40,837 nucleotides of DNA from Burkholderiaceae bacterium (GCA_019236735.1 JAFAIM010000065.1:1-40837); one strand, 5' to 3'. Shown: positions 23,773 to 32,164, counted from the stretch's first letter. The notes: generated from the letters alone by a model not told the origin. A program made the numbers and translations.

Positions 23773-23835
23773 CGGATCCGTGATCCGGGTTTGCATCGTG
23801 CCGGCCGGCGCTTGCACCGCGCCGGCGCGAGGAGG
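23773..23835 (+). promoter_or_regulatory. two hairpins and strong ribosome-binding site before the 61-residue ORF
   Basis: CCGGATC-cgt-GATCCGG (23773-23789) may terminate the upstream RNA. GCCGGCGC (23804-23811) and GCGCCGGC (23819-23826) then form an 8-bp stem whose end lies 3 bases before the GAGGAGGT site that serves ATG 23844. Such a stem next to the ribosome-binding site could limit translation. Confidence 0.45.
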
Positions 23836-23843
23836 TGCTGAAA

Positions 23844-24029
23844 ATGAAGCTGCATTTTGTTCCCATCGCGCTGCGCTCGATCGGCCGATTCGCGATCGCT
23901 GCCAAGCGCTGGTTGCTCGGTGGACCGGGCGACGATGCTCGGATGGCCTCGCTGTACCGCTACCGCGATGGCATCCAAAGGCCATGTCCGGGTCCGTACG
24001 CGCTGCTGGCGGGCGTTGCCGACCGTTGA
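23844..24029 (+). CDS. 61-residue small protein of unknown function
   Basis: ATG 23844 follows GAGGAGGTGCTGAAA, one of the best ribosome-binding sites in the window, and the frame runs to TGA 24027-24029. The protein begins MKLHFVPIALRSIGRFAIAA, an amphipathic basic segment, and continues with KRWLLGGPGDDARMASLYRY; it is short of a true membrane helix. I recognise no family. It is transcribed from the RNA promoter at 23538 by readthrough or from an unseen promoter. Whether it is a functional peptide or a translated leader cannot be told. Confidence 0.5.
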   Translation: MKLHFVPIALRSIGRFAIAAKRWLLGGPGDDARMASLYRYRDGIQRPCPGPYALLAGVADR

Positions 24030-24459
24030 TGAACTGGGTACCGACGTTGGCTGACGGACGGCAAGAAGCCGTGCAAAAAGACCCCCATGCTGAAGCCAAC
24101 TATGGATACCGGCTATGCCGAGTCGCCAGATCGGGGCCTGATCCCGGCTGCCGGAAAAGCACGCTTTGGGGCCGCCAGTGGGGGCCATCACGTCCGCGAT
24201 TCACGGATCCGGACTAGAACAGACGCCGGGACCATTCACTGGTTGCCTGCACTGACGCTGGCGGTGCGTGCCGAAAATTTTTTCGGACAATTTCGGACAA
24301 CTGTGGGCGATGAGTTCGGGAATACTGTGGACTGAAAATCGCCCTCCCGCTGCTGCCCTCGAAAATAGCAATTTTTCGCTCTAAGCGATTGACAATTGTC
24401 AATGATAGGTTGGCAATATCTGCCCGTTAAGTTTCCAATTCCAGGCAGGAAAACTCCAA
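24030..24459. other. 430-bp non-coding stretch with operator-like repeats
   Basis: No convincing gene: an 82-codon frame at 24087-24335 lacks a ribosome-binding site. From about 24270 the sequence becomes AT-rich and holds CCGAAAA/TTTTCGG (24271-24286), a tandem 10-mer TTTCGGACAA (24281-24290 and 24291-24300), and the 16-bp perfect palindrome ATTGACAATTGTCAAT (24388-24403) 57 bases before the next start codon. The palindrome contains a TTGACA that could act as a -35 element; a matching -10 is uncertain (CAATAT 24414-24419 is 19 bases away). Confidence 0.5.
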
Positions 24460-25542
24460 ATGAGCCGTATCCGAGCGCGCGGCGAAAAAATCCGTAAGTA
24501 CATCATCGAAAAGGTCGAGCAATTTCCGAAAGACATCGCCAAGCGAACGGCGGAGAAATTCGAGATTACGCGACAGGCGGTAAACAAGCACCTTCGATCG
24601 TTGGTCGATGAGGGCTGCCTGACCGAGACGGGGGAGACGCGCAACCGTGTTTACAAGCTGCGTGCTCTTTCGGAATGGGCGAGAACGTACGACAGGGGCG
24701 GCCTTGAAGAGCATGTGGTCTGGCAAAACGATGTTCTGCCGCAGTTAGGCCCGATGCCGGACAACGTGCGGAGAATTTGGAACTACGGTTTCACAGAGAT
24801 GTTTAACAACGCCCTCGATCATTCGCAGGCGACGGTCATTCGGGTCGCAATTGCGAGGACCGCTGCAACAACTGAGATGGTTATTGGGGATAACGGTGTG
24901 GGGATCTTCCGCAAGATTCAGCACGCACTGAGTCTTGCGGACGAGCGCCATGCGATCCTTGAACTTTCAAAGGGAAAGCTGACAACCGATCCGGCCCATC
25001 ACACTGGCGAAGGTATTTTCTTTTCATCGCGAATGTTCGATCAGTTCGACATCCTTTCTGGCGGTGTTTTCTATTCGCACGAATTTGGCGAGGATTTGGA
25101 CTGGGTCCTCGAGCGCGATCGAGCTAACGAAGGAACTTGGGTGTTGATGAAGCTCAACAACCATACCGCGACGACCACACAGAAGATCTTCGACCAATAC
25201 GCGGACACAGACCACGGATTCACCACGACGGTTGTTCCGGTGAAGCTCGCCCGCTATGGGAATGATCAGTTGATTTCCCGCTCCCAGGCCAAGCGCTTAT
25301 TGGCGCGGGTCGAACTGTTCAAGGTGGTCCTCTTCGATTTCAAGGACGTTGAAGAAATCGGACAGGCATTCGCTGACGAAATTTTCCGAGTGTTCGCCAA
25401 CCAGCATCCGGAAATAACGGTTGCGCCGATTCACGCCAATTCCGCCGTAAAGCGCATGATCGAGCGGGTGAAATCGAACGTTGTTCAGGGCGCCGCGAGT
25501 TCCAACGTTGTTCTGGATGCCGAGGCATCTGCAAAGGGTTGA
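24460..25542 (+). CDS. HTH - GHKL ATPase - STAS-like (DUF4325) regulator
   Basis: 360 residues. Residues 1-70 form a winged helix (AEKFEITRQAVNKHLRSLVD). Residues about 105-235 are a GHKL ATPase: N box MFNNALDHS (114-122), G1 box DNGVGIF (144-150) and HHTGEGIFFSSRMF (180-193). Residues about 260-345 match the STAS-like DUF4325 wording (SRSQAKRLLARVELFKVVLF, IGQAFADEIFRVF). This joins in one chain the parts that the SpoIIAB/SpoIIAA anti-sigma switch keeps separate, plus DNA binding. The loop equivalent to the phosphorylated DSSGLG of SpoIIAA reads EIGQAFAD, so the classical phosphoserine is missing. It is probably a ligand- or ATP-responsive transcription regulator; its targets are unknown. 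Confidence 0.85.
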   Translation: MSRIRARGEKIRKYIIEKVEQFPKDIAKRTAEKFEITRQAVNKHLRSLVDEGCLTETGETRNRVYKLRALSEWARTYDRGGLEEHVVWQNDVLPQLGPMPDNVRRIWNYGFTEMFNNALDHSQATVIRVAIARTAATTEMVIGDNGVGIFRKIQHALSLADERHAILELSKGKLTTDPAHHTGEGIFFSSRMFDQFDILSGGVFYSHEFGEDLDWVLERDRANEGTWVLMKLNNHTATTTQKIFDQYADTDHGFTTTVVPVKLARYGNDQLISRSQAKRLLARVELFKVVLFDFKDVEEIGQAFADEIFRVFANQHPEITVAPIHANSAVKRMIERVKSNVVQGAASSNVVLDAEASAKG

Positions 25543-25662
25543 AGTGCCTTCGAGATTTACTGGCTGCCAAAAATCCCTGACTGTGCGGTTCTTCCCATGC
25601 AATCGAGAACGCCGGTCTGTGCCGCCAACTTTAGGTCGCAGCCTATCTGAAGGAGTAACGGG

Positions 25663-26517
25663 ATGAGAAGTTCGCTAGCTTCGATCTTCGGTTGCCTCCT
25701 CGTCAGTTTGTTCGCCTTTGTCCTTTCGGCCTGCGGCAGCTCGGCAGCACAGACGCCTCCAACCGGGATGACGCCTGGACCCGGCTCATTCTCGAGCCTT
25801 ACGGCCATGGAGCATCTCACAGGCGCCAACGCGGCAAGCAACGCGACGATCAATATGTCTGCCGTAGGTGCCGGTGTGAATGGCCCCCTCAATGCTCAAA
25901 CGGGCCTGACCGTCTTTGCGACGAAGGACAATTGGTTCAGTGGGCCGGCGAGTGTCGGCGAGGTCGATGGCATCCTCGTGCTGATGAGGCAGGGCGGCCC
26001 GACCTCGGACGGGGGCGGCATTCTTGTAAACGTCCAGAACACCGGGATGGGCTTTTTGGCGATGGACGAAATGGTCAGTTCCATCGTGGATCCCTCTCAA
26101 AACGTCATCACCAGAGAGATCGATGTTCAAGACGGGGTGCTGAATCAGTCGACCGGAGACTACATCGGGCGTGTGTTCAACGCCGACGTGGGTCAGCTGA
26201 AAACCGCGATGCTCGTCCAGAACGCCAGTTCCACGGCAACGTGGGGAAACGTCCTGATCAACTCCAAAAATGGAATTCAAAACTTTGTGATCGATGACAA
26301 TGGAAATTTGAACGCTCAGACCGTAATTGCTGCCGGAACGATCCAGCCGGGAAATCTCACCTTTGCCCAGCTGCCGACTCCAGGGGTCGCCGGTCGAATG
26401 ATCTTTTGCCAGGACTGCCTCAAGCCGGGTGAGGCCGCCGGCGCCGGAACCGGCATGATGCTTTTCGATGATGGCAGGGGATGGTTCTCGACTGCCGGGA
26501 CTGCCGCAGCTCACTGA
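25663..26517 (+). CDS. exported lipoprotein of unknown function
   Basis: 284 residues from ATG 25663, with AAGGAGTAA at good spacing. The signal peptide ends in a lipobox LSACGSS (Cys about 24). The mature protein is rich in Gly, Ser, Asn and Thr with many short beta-strand patterns (GILVNVQNTGMGFLAMDEMV, NVLINSKNGIQNFVIDDNGN) like those of tail-fibre or autotransporter-type stalks. A CQDC pair lies near the end. I recognise no family with confidence. It follows the regulator by 120 bp and may be under its control. Confidence 0.65.
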   Translation: MRSSLASIFGCLLVSLFAFVLSACGSSAAQTPPTGMTPGPGSFSSLTAMEHLTGANAASNATINMSAVGAGVNGPLNAQTGLTVFATKDNWFSGPASVGEVDGILVLMRQGGPTSDGGGILVNVQNTGMGFLAMDEMVSSIVDPSQNVITREIDVQDGVLNQSTGDYIGRVFNADVGQLKTAMLVQNASSTATWGNVLINSKNGIQNFVIDDNGNLNAQTVIAAGTIQPGNLTFAQLPTPGVAGRMIFCQDCLKPGEAAGAGTGMMLFDDGRGWFSTAGTAAAH

Positions 26518-26614
26518 GCAGAGCTCGTGCACGCAGCCGCAACGCTCGGATCGGCGCCCACGCCGAGGGGGTAGCGTCCTGCCACAGTCGATTCGGCGGG
26601 GAGTCTGTCTCGGC

Positions 26615-27187
26615 CTATTCCCCCCAGGCGCCGCTTGCGGACAGCTGTTGCATGATCTCCTGTACCCCGAACAGCGTCTTCGGGGGAACTTTGGAAGCGG
26701 GATAGAAGGACGTAATCAGTTCCAGCGCCTCGTCGGCGCTTTTGATGCCAGCGGCCAGCGCCAAGGCCTTGATGTCCGAAATATCATGGGATCCCTCGAT
26801 TCCCTCCGGACGCATCGCCATGCATTTCATCGCGAAAAGATAGTGGGGTGTCGGCGTGTAGATACGCAGCCCGCCCTGCGTCGAACCCTCGAAGCCGATC
26901 ATCAGTTGCATCGTCTCATTGCTCGAGGTGAAGCCTTTGACCCCGTCATTCAGCCAGTCCTCCGGCCACTGCTCCTCTATTGCAATTTCCGCAGCAGCGC
27001 GCCGGACGAAATCGGGATTGCCCCGCACCACCGCGTCGACATCTCTCGTGGAGTGGCGAATGTCGAAGGCGAGAGCAAGCGCCGCGCCGCCGTAGATCGA
27101 CAGATCGACGATGACGTGGGCTTGCCGTGCCTTCGCGTCCAGTTTTTTCAGTCCCCGCAGGATGTCTTCCTTGCTGAGCAGTGCCAT
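26615..27187 (-). CDS. DUF6036-family nucleotidyltransferase (AbiEii-like toxin candidate)
   Basis: 190 residues with the minimal nucleotidyltransferase core: the glycine motif YGGAALALAF (32-41), the metal-binding pair TRDVDAVV (Asp49, Asp51), and later YLFAMKCMAMRPEGIEGSHD, a segment typical of AbiEii/DUF6036 proteins. Related toxins transfer nucleotides to tRNA and stop translation. It starts 21 bp after the XRE regulator gene on the same strand, the usual antitoxin-first order. A toxin role is inferred from family and context only. Confidence 0.8.
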   Translation of the reverse strand: MALLSKEDILRGLKKLDAKARQAHVIVDLSIYGGAALALAFDIRHSTRDVDAVVRGNPDFVRRAAAEIAIEEQWPEDWLNDGVKGFTSSNETMQLMIGFEGSTQGGLRIYTPTPHYLFAMKCMAMRPEGIEGSHDISDIKALALAAGIKSADEALELITSFYPASKVPPKTLFGVQEIMQQLSASGAWGE

Positions 27188-27208
27188 GTTGAGCCCCTTC
27201 GCTCCCCT

Positions 27209-27946
27209 TCAATCGCCGATCCCCACCGCGTCCCTGCGCGGCCGGTACAGCGGGTCTGCGCCGACAAAAATCATCCGACGCCGAAACGCAGGGGGACTCT
27301 CCTTCAGCAACGTCGCCTTCAATGATTCCAGTCCGCCGGTGAAGAACGGCATCTTCAAAAACCGAGAACGGCGTTCCGTCCATGCGGGAATCGGCAAGCC
27401 GTTGCGCAATGCCAGATGCTCTGCAACGGCCGCCAGGTATGCGTTTGTCCGCTCGTCCTTGTCGATCGGAGGCTCCTCGGCAACCATCGCCGCTCGTAAA
27501 GACGCATCGGACGCAGCGTAAAAGGCGTCGAGAAACTCCCGCAGGAAACTGTCCGTGTCACCGTGCGCGCGCCCCCACACGGCCACCTCGCGAAGCGTGC
27601 GTGGCCGCCGAGTCGGCGCCACCCGGTCCGCAGGGACCTTGAGCGCTCTCGCAGGCTTTGACTGCAAACTCATGTCCTGCAGCCGTCGACCAATCTCGTC
27701 GTTTTTCGCCACATGTGCGATGTCTCGCTCCATGCCCAGCACCGTCAGAACTCGAATGCACGTGGCCAGCGTGGTCGCGGCATCGCCGGACTCGGCCCTA
27801 TGCAAGGTCATGCGTGAAACACCAGCCCGCCTGGCGAGCAGCTCCATTGATAAGTGACGGCGCTTTCTGGCCAGGCGAAGGCGAGCACCAAGATCAACCA
27901 GAAGGGCCCTCTCGGCGTTGGAAATGGCAGGTCCTGAGCTAGGCAT
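27209..27946 (-). CDS. XRE-family regulator, partner of the nucleotidyltransferase (antitoxin candidate)
   Basis: 245 residues. The helix-turn-helix occupies about residues 15-70 (ARLRLARKRRHLSMELLARR, AGVSRMTLHRAESGD). A C-terminal domain of about 120 residues includes HLALRNGLPIPAWTERRSRF and ESPPAFRRRMIFVGADPL, wording I associate with regulators encoded next to DUF6036 proteins. It should bind its own promoter; an inverted repeat ATAAG-ata-CTTAT (27945-27957) overlaps its start codon. It is upstream of and in the same operon as the nucleotidyltransferase gene. Confidence 0.8.
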   Translation of the reverse strand: MPSSGPAISNAERALLVDLGARLRLARKRRHLSMELLARRAGVSRMTLHRAESGDAATTLATCIRVLTVLGMERDIAHVAKNDEIGRRLQDMSLQSKPARALKVPADRVAPTRRPRTLREVAVWGRAHGDTDSFLREFLDAFYAASDASLRAAMVAEEPPIDKDERTNAYLAAVAEHLALRNGLPIPAWTERRSRFLKMPFFTGGLESLKATLLKESPPAFRRRMIFVGADPLYRPRRDAVGIGD

Positions 27947-27985
27947 AAGATACTTATTATGTACTATAACATGCGTTTCTGTCTA
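27945..27985 (-). promoter_or_regulatory. AT-rich promoter/operator of the XRE-nucleotidyltransferase pair
   Basis: On the minus strand TAGACA (27985-27980) and CATAAT (27961-27956) are 18 bases apart, with a second -10-like TATAGT at 27968-27963. If the first pair is used, the message starts within a few bases of the ATG and is nearly leaderless. The inverted repeat ATAAG-ata-CTTAT (27945-27957) covers the -10 and start codon, a good position for autorepression. Confidence 0.45.
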
Positions 27986-28070
27986 TAATGAGTTACAGCG
28001 CCGGCATGCCGGTCTCGACTCCGCGCTGTGTCTCGGTATGACGCCTCTAGGGTCGGGCGGGTGAAATCGC

Positions 28071-28114
28071 GCACCGCTTACGGCGCCATGGTGCTTCCGG
28101 CCGCCGTGCGGTGC
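28071..28114 (-). terminator. long hairpin at the end of the hutU-hutH-phosphoribosyltransferase operon
   Basis: GCACCGC (28071-28077) pairs with GCGGTGC (28108-28114), and directly inside ACGGCG (28080-28085) pairs with CGCCGT (28102-28107), leaving a 2-base bulge. The 13-bp stem starts at the phosphoribosyltransferase stop codon. No T run follows on the minus strand, so it may stabilise the 3' end or work with Rho rather than terminate by itself. Confidence 0.4.
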
Positions 28115-28770
28115 TAACTCGACATCCGCGCTGCCGCTTGGATCGCGCGCACCACCTCGTCGTCGCTCAGCTGGTGAAAATCGGAGTAAAAAAGGCCGAT
28201 CGCACCGAACGCCTCGGGCTGCGCCAGGCAGACCACATCGTCGGCTTCGCCGCGCAACAGCGCCACGGCGTCGGGCGGCGCGACCGGTATCGCGACAACA
28301 ACGCGAGCCGGCTCGCGCCGGCGCAAACCGCGGATCGCCGCCCGCATCGTCGTTCCAGTTGCAATTCCATCGTCGACGACGATTGCGCTGCGGCCCACCA
28401 CTGCAACCGGTGGGCGCTGGCCCAGGTAGGCGCGGCGTCTGCGCTCAATCTCGGCCAACTCGGTGCGAGTCTGCCGCTCGATGTAGCTGCGCGGTACGTC
28501 GAGCTGGAAGCACAGGGCCTCGTCGACCACGACCACCGGGTCGACCCCCTCCATCACTGCGGCGACTGCGAGCTCCGGCTGCCGCGGCGCACCGACCTTT
28601 CGCACCAGCAGGAGATCGAACGGCGCCCGCAGTGCGCGCGCAATTTCAGCGCCGACCGGAACGCCGCCGCGCGGCAGCGCGAGAACGACCGGGTTGGGGA
28701 GTTCCAGCGCCGACAGCATTTGCGCCAGCGCACGCCCGGCAGCGGCACGGTCCGCCAGCGGCAGATCCAC
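28114..28770 (-). CDS. phosphoribosyltransferase-domain protein
   Basis: 218 residues from GTG 28770, 29 bp after the hutH stop; the longer open frame runs into hutH and is not used. The protein carries ALPRGGVPVGAEIARALRAP and the PRPP-binding loop AIVVDDGIATGTTMRAAI, the marks of the type I phosphoribosyltransferase fold, here in the ComF/Rv-type stand-alone group with a long central hood. The substrate is unknown. Its position as third gene after hutU and hutH suggests a link with histidine or nucleotide salvage, but that is inference from neighbourhood. Confidence 0.85.
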   Translation of the reverse strand: MDLPLADRAAAGRALAQMLSALELPNPVVLALPRGGVPVGAEIARALRAPFDLLLVRKVGAPRQPELAVAAVMEGVDPVVVVDEALCFQLDVPRSYIERQTRTELAEIERRRRAYLGQRPPVAVVGRSAIVVDDGIATGTTMRAAIRGLRRREPARVVVAIPVAPPDAVALLRGEADDVVCLAQPEAFGAIGLFYSDFHQLSDDEVVRAIQAAARMSS

Positions 28771-28799
28771 CTGGCGATTTCCCCGAGATCGTGGCTGCG

Positions 28800-30338
28800 T
28801 CAAGCCAGCGGCCAGAGCGGGACCAGGTTCGGCAAAGTGCGAAATACACGCGACAAGCCGCCGCCCGTGACCAGGGCAGTCGCGCGCTCGATGTCGTCGG
28901 ACAGCGGCCGATCCTGCTGCAGCGGCGCGCACACGTCGCGCAGCAGCCCCAGCGCCAGCTCCAGAGCGAACGAACTGCGCAGCGGGCGCAGGAATTCGAT
29001 GCCCTGCGCTGCCGCCAACAGCTCGATCCCGAGAATGTGTGCGGTGTTCGCGATCATCGGCTGCAGGCGCCGCGCTGCGAAGCAAGCCATCGACACGTGG
29101 TCTTCCTGGTTGGCAGAGGTCGGCAACGAGTCGACGCTGGCCGGATGAGCAAGCGACTTGTTCTCGCTCGCGAGAGCGGCAGCCGTGACATGCGCAACCA
29201 TGAAGCCGGAGTTCAAACCGGCCTCTGCTGTCAGAAACGGTGGTAGGCGCGAAACGGAGCTGTCGATCAGCATCGCAATGCGCCGCTCAGCGATCGCACC
29301 GATTTCGGCGACCGCCAGCGCGCACGCATCGGCCGCCAGCGCGACCGGTTCGGCGTGGAAATTGCCGCCCGACACGAGCGCCTCGTCGGCGACAAACACC
29401 AGGGGGTTGTCGGTTACCGCGTTGGCTTCGCGCAGCAGCACCTGCGCCACATACCGCAGCTGGTCCAGGCAGGCACCGATCACCTGCGGTTGACAGCGCA
29501 GACTGTAAGGATCCTGCACGCGATCGTCGCCTTCCAGGTGGGATTGGCGGATCTGGCTTCCCGCAAGCAGCGCACGGTAGTACTTGGCCACATCGGCCTG
29601 CCCGGGCTGACCCCGCAATTCGTGGATGCGCGGATCAAATGGGCCGTCGCTGCCGCGCGCGGCGTCGACGGTCATCGCCCCAATCACCAGCGCCGATTCG
29701 AGCACAGGTTCGAGCGTGAACAGCGCGTGTAGCGCGAGCGCGGTCGAGGTCTGTGTGCCGTTGATCAGCGCCAGGCCCTCTTTGGCTTGCAGCAGCAGCG
29801 GCGCGACACCCAGTTCTTCCAGCAACGGCGCCGCGTCGCGGCGCTCGCCATCGACCCACATGTGTCCCTCGCCGATCAGCGCAAGCGTCATGTGCGCCAG
29901 CGGGGCAAGGTCACCCGACGCCCCGACCGATCCTTGACTCGGGATCCAGGGCGTGAGTTGCGTGTTCTGCACAGCCAGCAGGGTGTCGATCACCTGCTCG
30001 CGCACCCCGGAGTAGCCGCGCGCCAGGCTGGCTGCCTTCAGCGCCAGCATCAACCGCACCACCGGAGGCGCGAGCGGCGGACCCACACCGGCACTGTGGG
30101 AGCGCACGAGGTTCAGCTGCAACGCATCGACCTGCTCGCGACCGATCGACTGGCTCGCGAGCTTGCCAAAGCCGGTGTTCACGCCGTAGACGGGTTCGAT
30201 TCCGCGCGCCGCGCGCTGAACCAGATCCGCGCTCGCGCGGATCGATCCACGCGCTTGCTGTGCGATCTCCAGATGCGTGTGGCCGGCATGGATCGCCTGC
30301 AGCTGATCCAGCGTCAAACGGCCCGGATCGAGGATCAT
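28800..30338 (-). CDS. hutH: histidine ammonia-lyase
   Basis: 512 residues. The autocatalytic MIO prosthetic group forms from Ala-Ser-Gly at 140-142 in [26 protein letters not shown] near residue 51 provides the active-site Tyr loop. The enzyme removes ammonia from histidine to give urocanate, the first step of histidine use as carbon and nitrogen source. Its start overlaps the hutU stop by 4 bp (ATGA), so translation is coupled; the phosphoribosyltransferase gene follows within 29 bp. Confidence 0.97.
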   Translation of the reverse strand: MILDPGRLTLDQLQAIHAGHTHLEIAQQARGSIRASADLVQRAARGIEPVYGVNTGFGKLASQSIGREQVDALQLNLVRSHSAGVGPPLAPPVVRLMLALKAASLARGYSGVREQVIDTLLAVQNTQLTPWIPSQGSVGASGDLAPLAHMTLALIGEGHMWVDGERRDAAPLLEELGVAPLLLQAKEGLALINGTQTSTALALHALFTLEPVLESALVIGAMTVDAARGSDGPFDPRIHELRGQPGQADVAKYYRALLAGSQIRQSHLEGDDRVQDPYSLRCQPQVIGACLDQLRYVAQVLLREANAVTDNPLVFVADEALVSGGNFHAEPVALAADACALAVAEIGAIAERRIAMLIDSSVSRLPPFLTAEAGLNSGFMVAHVTAAALASENKSLAHPASVDSLPTSANQEDHVSMACFAARRLQPMIANTAHILGIELLAAAQGIEFLRPLRSSFALELALGLLRDVCAPLQQDRPLSDDIERATALVTGGGLSRVFRTLPNLVPLWPLA

Positions 30339-32053
30339 CGGATCATGGGCAAGTCAAGCTGCAACCGACCCGCGCACTCGATCGCCTCCGGGTAGCCAGC
30401 GTCGGCATGCCGGATCACGCCGCTGGCCGGATCGTTCCACAACACGCGCTCGATCCTGCGCGCAGCGGCTTCCGTGCCGTCGCATACGATCACCACGCCA
30501 GCGTGCTGCGAGTAGCCCATGCCGACCCCACCGCCGTGGTGCAGCGATACCCAGGTGGCACCCGAAGCCGTGTTAAGCATCGCGTTGAGCAGCGGCCAGT
30601 CGGACACCGCATCCGATCCGTCGCGCATCGCCTCGGTCTCGCGATTGGGCGATGCGACCGAACCGGAATCCAAATGGTCGCGGCCAATCACGATCGGCGC
30701 GGCCAGCTCGCCGCTCGCCACCATCCGGTTGAACTCCAACCCAGCGCGGTGGCGTTCGCCCAGGCCGAGCCAGCAGATGCGTGCCGGCAGCCCCTGGAAA
30801 GCGATTCGATCGCGCGCCATGTCGAGCCATCGGTGCAGATGCTTGTCGCCCGGGAACAGCTGCTTGAGCCGCTCGTCGGTACGGTAGATATCCTGGGGGT
30901 CGCCCGACAGTGCAACCCAGCGGAACGGCCCGCGGCCGAGGCAGAACAGCGGCCGAATGTACGCAGGCACGAAGCCCGGGAAAGCGAACGCGTCGGCAAC
31001 CCCCTCGTCGAACGCCACCTGCCGGATGTTGTTGCCATAGTCGAACGTCGGTATTCCCATGTTGCGCAGTTCGAGCATCGCTTGCACGTGAACGGCGCAG
31101 CTGGCAGCAGCCGCGCGTTTGACCTCGCCGTGCCGGTCCGGATCGGCCTGCGCGGCGCGCCAGCGCTCGACGCTCCAGCCCATCGGCAAGTACCCGTGGA
31201 TCAGGTCGTGGGCCGAAGTCTGGTCCGTGACGAGGTCGGGCTTGAGGCCGCCGGCGCCGGCGCGGCGAACCAGTTCCGGCAGTAACTCGGCTGCGTTGCC
31301 CAGCAGGCCGATCGAGCGAGCCCGACGCGCCCGCGTGGCCTGTGCGATGCGATCGAGCGCATCGTCCAGATCGCTCGCCTGCTCGTCGAGATACCGCGTC
31401 CGCAGGCGCGCCTGGATGCGCGAAGTCTGGCATTCGATCGTCAACGAAGATGCTCCGGCCAGGCTGGCTGCGAGCGGCTGCGCGCCGCCCATTCCGCCCA
31501 GGCCTGCGGTCAGGATCCAACGGCCGGCAAGATCGCCGCTGTAGTGCTCCCGACCCGCCTGCGCAAAGGTCTCGTAGGTTCCCTGCACGATTCCCTGGCT
31601 GGCGATGTAGATCCAGGAGCCGGCCGTCATCTGGCCAAACATCATCAGCCCCTTGCGATCCAGCTCGTGAAAGTGCTCCCAGGTCGCCCAGCGAGGCACC
31701 AGGTTCGAGTTGGCGATGAGCACGCGCGGTGCATCGACGTGCGTGCGAAGAACTCCCACCGGCTTGCCGGACTGCACCAGTAGCGTCTGGTCCTCCGCGA
31801 GTGCGCGCAGCGCCGCCAGGATCGCGCGGTAGCAGTCCCAGTTGCGGGCGGCTTTACCGATGCCACCGTAGACCACGAGATTGTCGGGATCCTCGGCAAC
31901 TTCGGTATCCAGATTGTTCTGGATCATCCGGTAGGCCGCTTCGATCAGCCAGTTGCGGCAGCTCAGCGCGGTGCCGCGCGGAGCGCGCACCGGCGATGCC
32001 GCCTTCGGGCTGTCAGGATCGCGAGACACTTCTGCGTTGCGTACTTCCGACAT
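30335..32053 (-). CDS. hutU: urocanate hydratase
   Basis: 572 residues, close to the usual 555-560 plus a short N-terminal extension. Recognisable parts are [20 protein letters not shown] near the start, the NAD-binding [16 protein letters not shown] and the C-terminal [17 protein letters not shown]. The enzyme adds water to urocanate using NAD+ as an electrophile and gives imidazolonepropionate. First gene of the leftward hut operon; its ATG is 111 bp from the divergent hutI start. Confidence 0.97.
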   Translation of the reverse strand: MSEVRNAEVSRDPDSPKAASPVRAPRGTALSCRNWLIEAAYRMIQNNLDTEVAEDPDNLVVYGGIGKAARNWDCYRAILAALRALAEDQTLLVQSGKPVGVLRTHVDAPRVLIANSNLVPRWATWEHFHELDRKGLMMFGQMTAGSWIYIASQGIVQGTYETFAQAGREHYSGDLAGRWILTAGLGGMGGAQPLAASLAGASSLTIECQTSRIQARLRTRYLDEQASDLDDALDRIAQATRARRARSIGLLGNAAELLPELVRRAGAGGLKPDLVTDQTSAHDLIHGYLPMGWSVERWRAAQADPDRHGEVKRAAAASCAVHVQAMLELRNMGIPTFDYGNNIRQVAFDEGVADAFAFPGFVPAYIRPLFCLGRGPFRWVALSGDPQDIYRTDERLKQLFPGDKHLHRWLDMARDRIAFQGLPARICWLGLGERHRAGLEFNRMVASGELAAPIVIGRDHLDSGSVASPNRETEAMRDGSDAVSDWPLLNAMLNTASGATWVSLHHGGGVGMGYSQHAGVVIVCDGTEAAARRIERVLWNDPASGVIRHADAGYPEAIECAGRLQLDLPMIR

Positions 32054-32164
32054 CGAATGCGCCGTCGATCGGCGATCGGCGATCAGCGATCAGAAGTCCC
32101 TCTCTTTACGGCCAACACTGTACTTGTCCGAGGCGGCCGCGGCAATTAGGATCCCGCTTCGCTC
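32054..32164. promoter_or_regulatory. divergent hut control region with four tandem 7-bp repeats
   Basis: The gap between hutU and hutI contains CGATCGG CGATCGG CGATCAG CGATCAG end to end (32066-32093), four copies of CGATCRG beginning 13 bases from the hutU start codon. Regular spacing of 7 bp does not match helical phasing, so several proteins would not bind the same face. No HutC-type palindrome was recognised. The T-rich CTCTTTACGG and TGTACTTGTCC further right may belong to the hutI promoter. Confidence 0.5.

Noticed and set aside
24087-24335. An 82-codon plus-strand frame after the 61-residue ORF
   Set aside because: There is no ribosome-binding site before its ATG, composition is arbitrary and it ends in the operator-like repeats.
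23490-28113. A complete integrative element
   Set aside because: No integrase, transposase, tRNA gene or flanking attachment-like repeat could be seen; only composition and gene content suggest acquisition.
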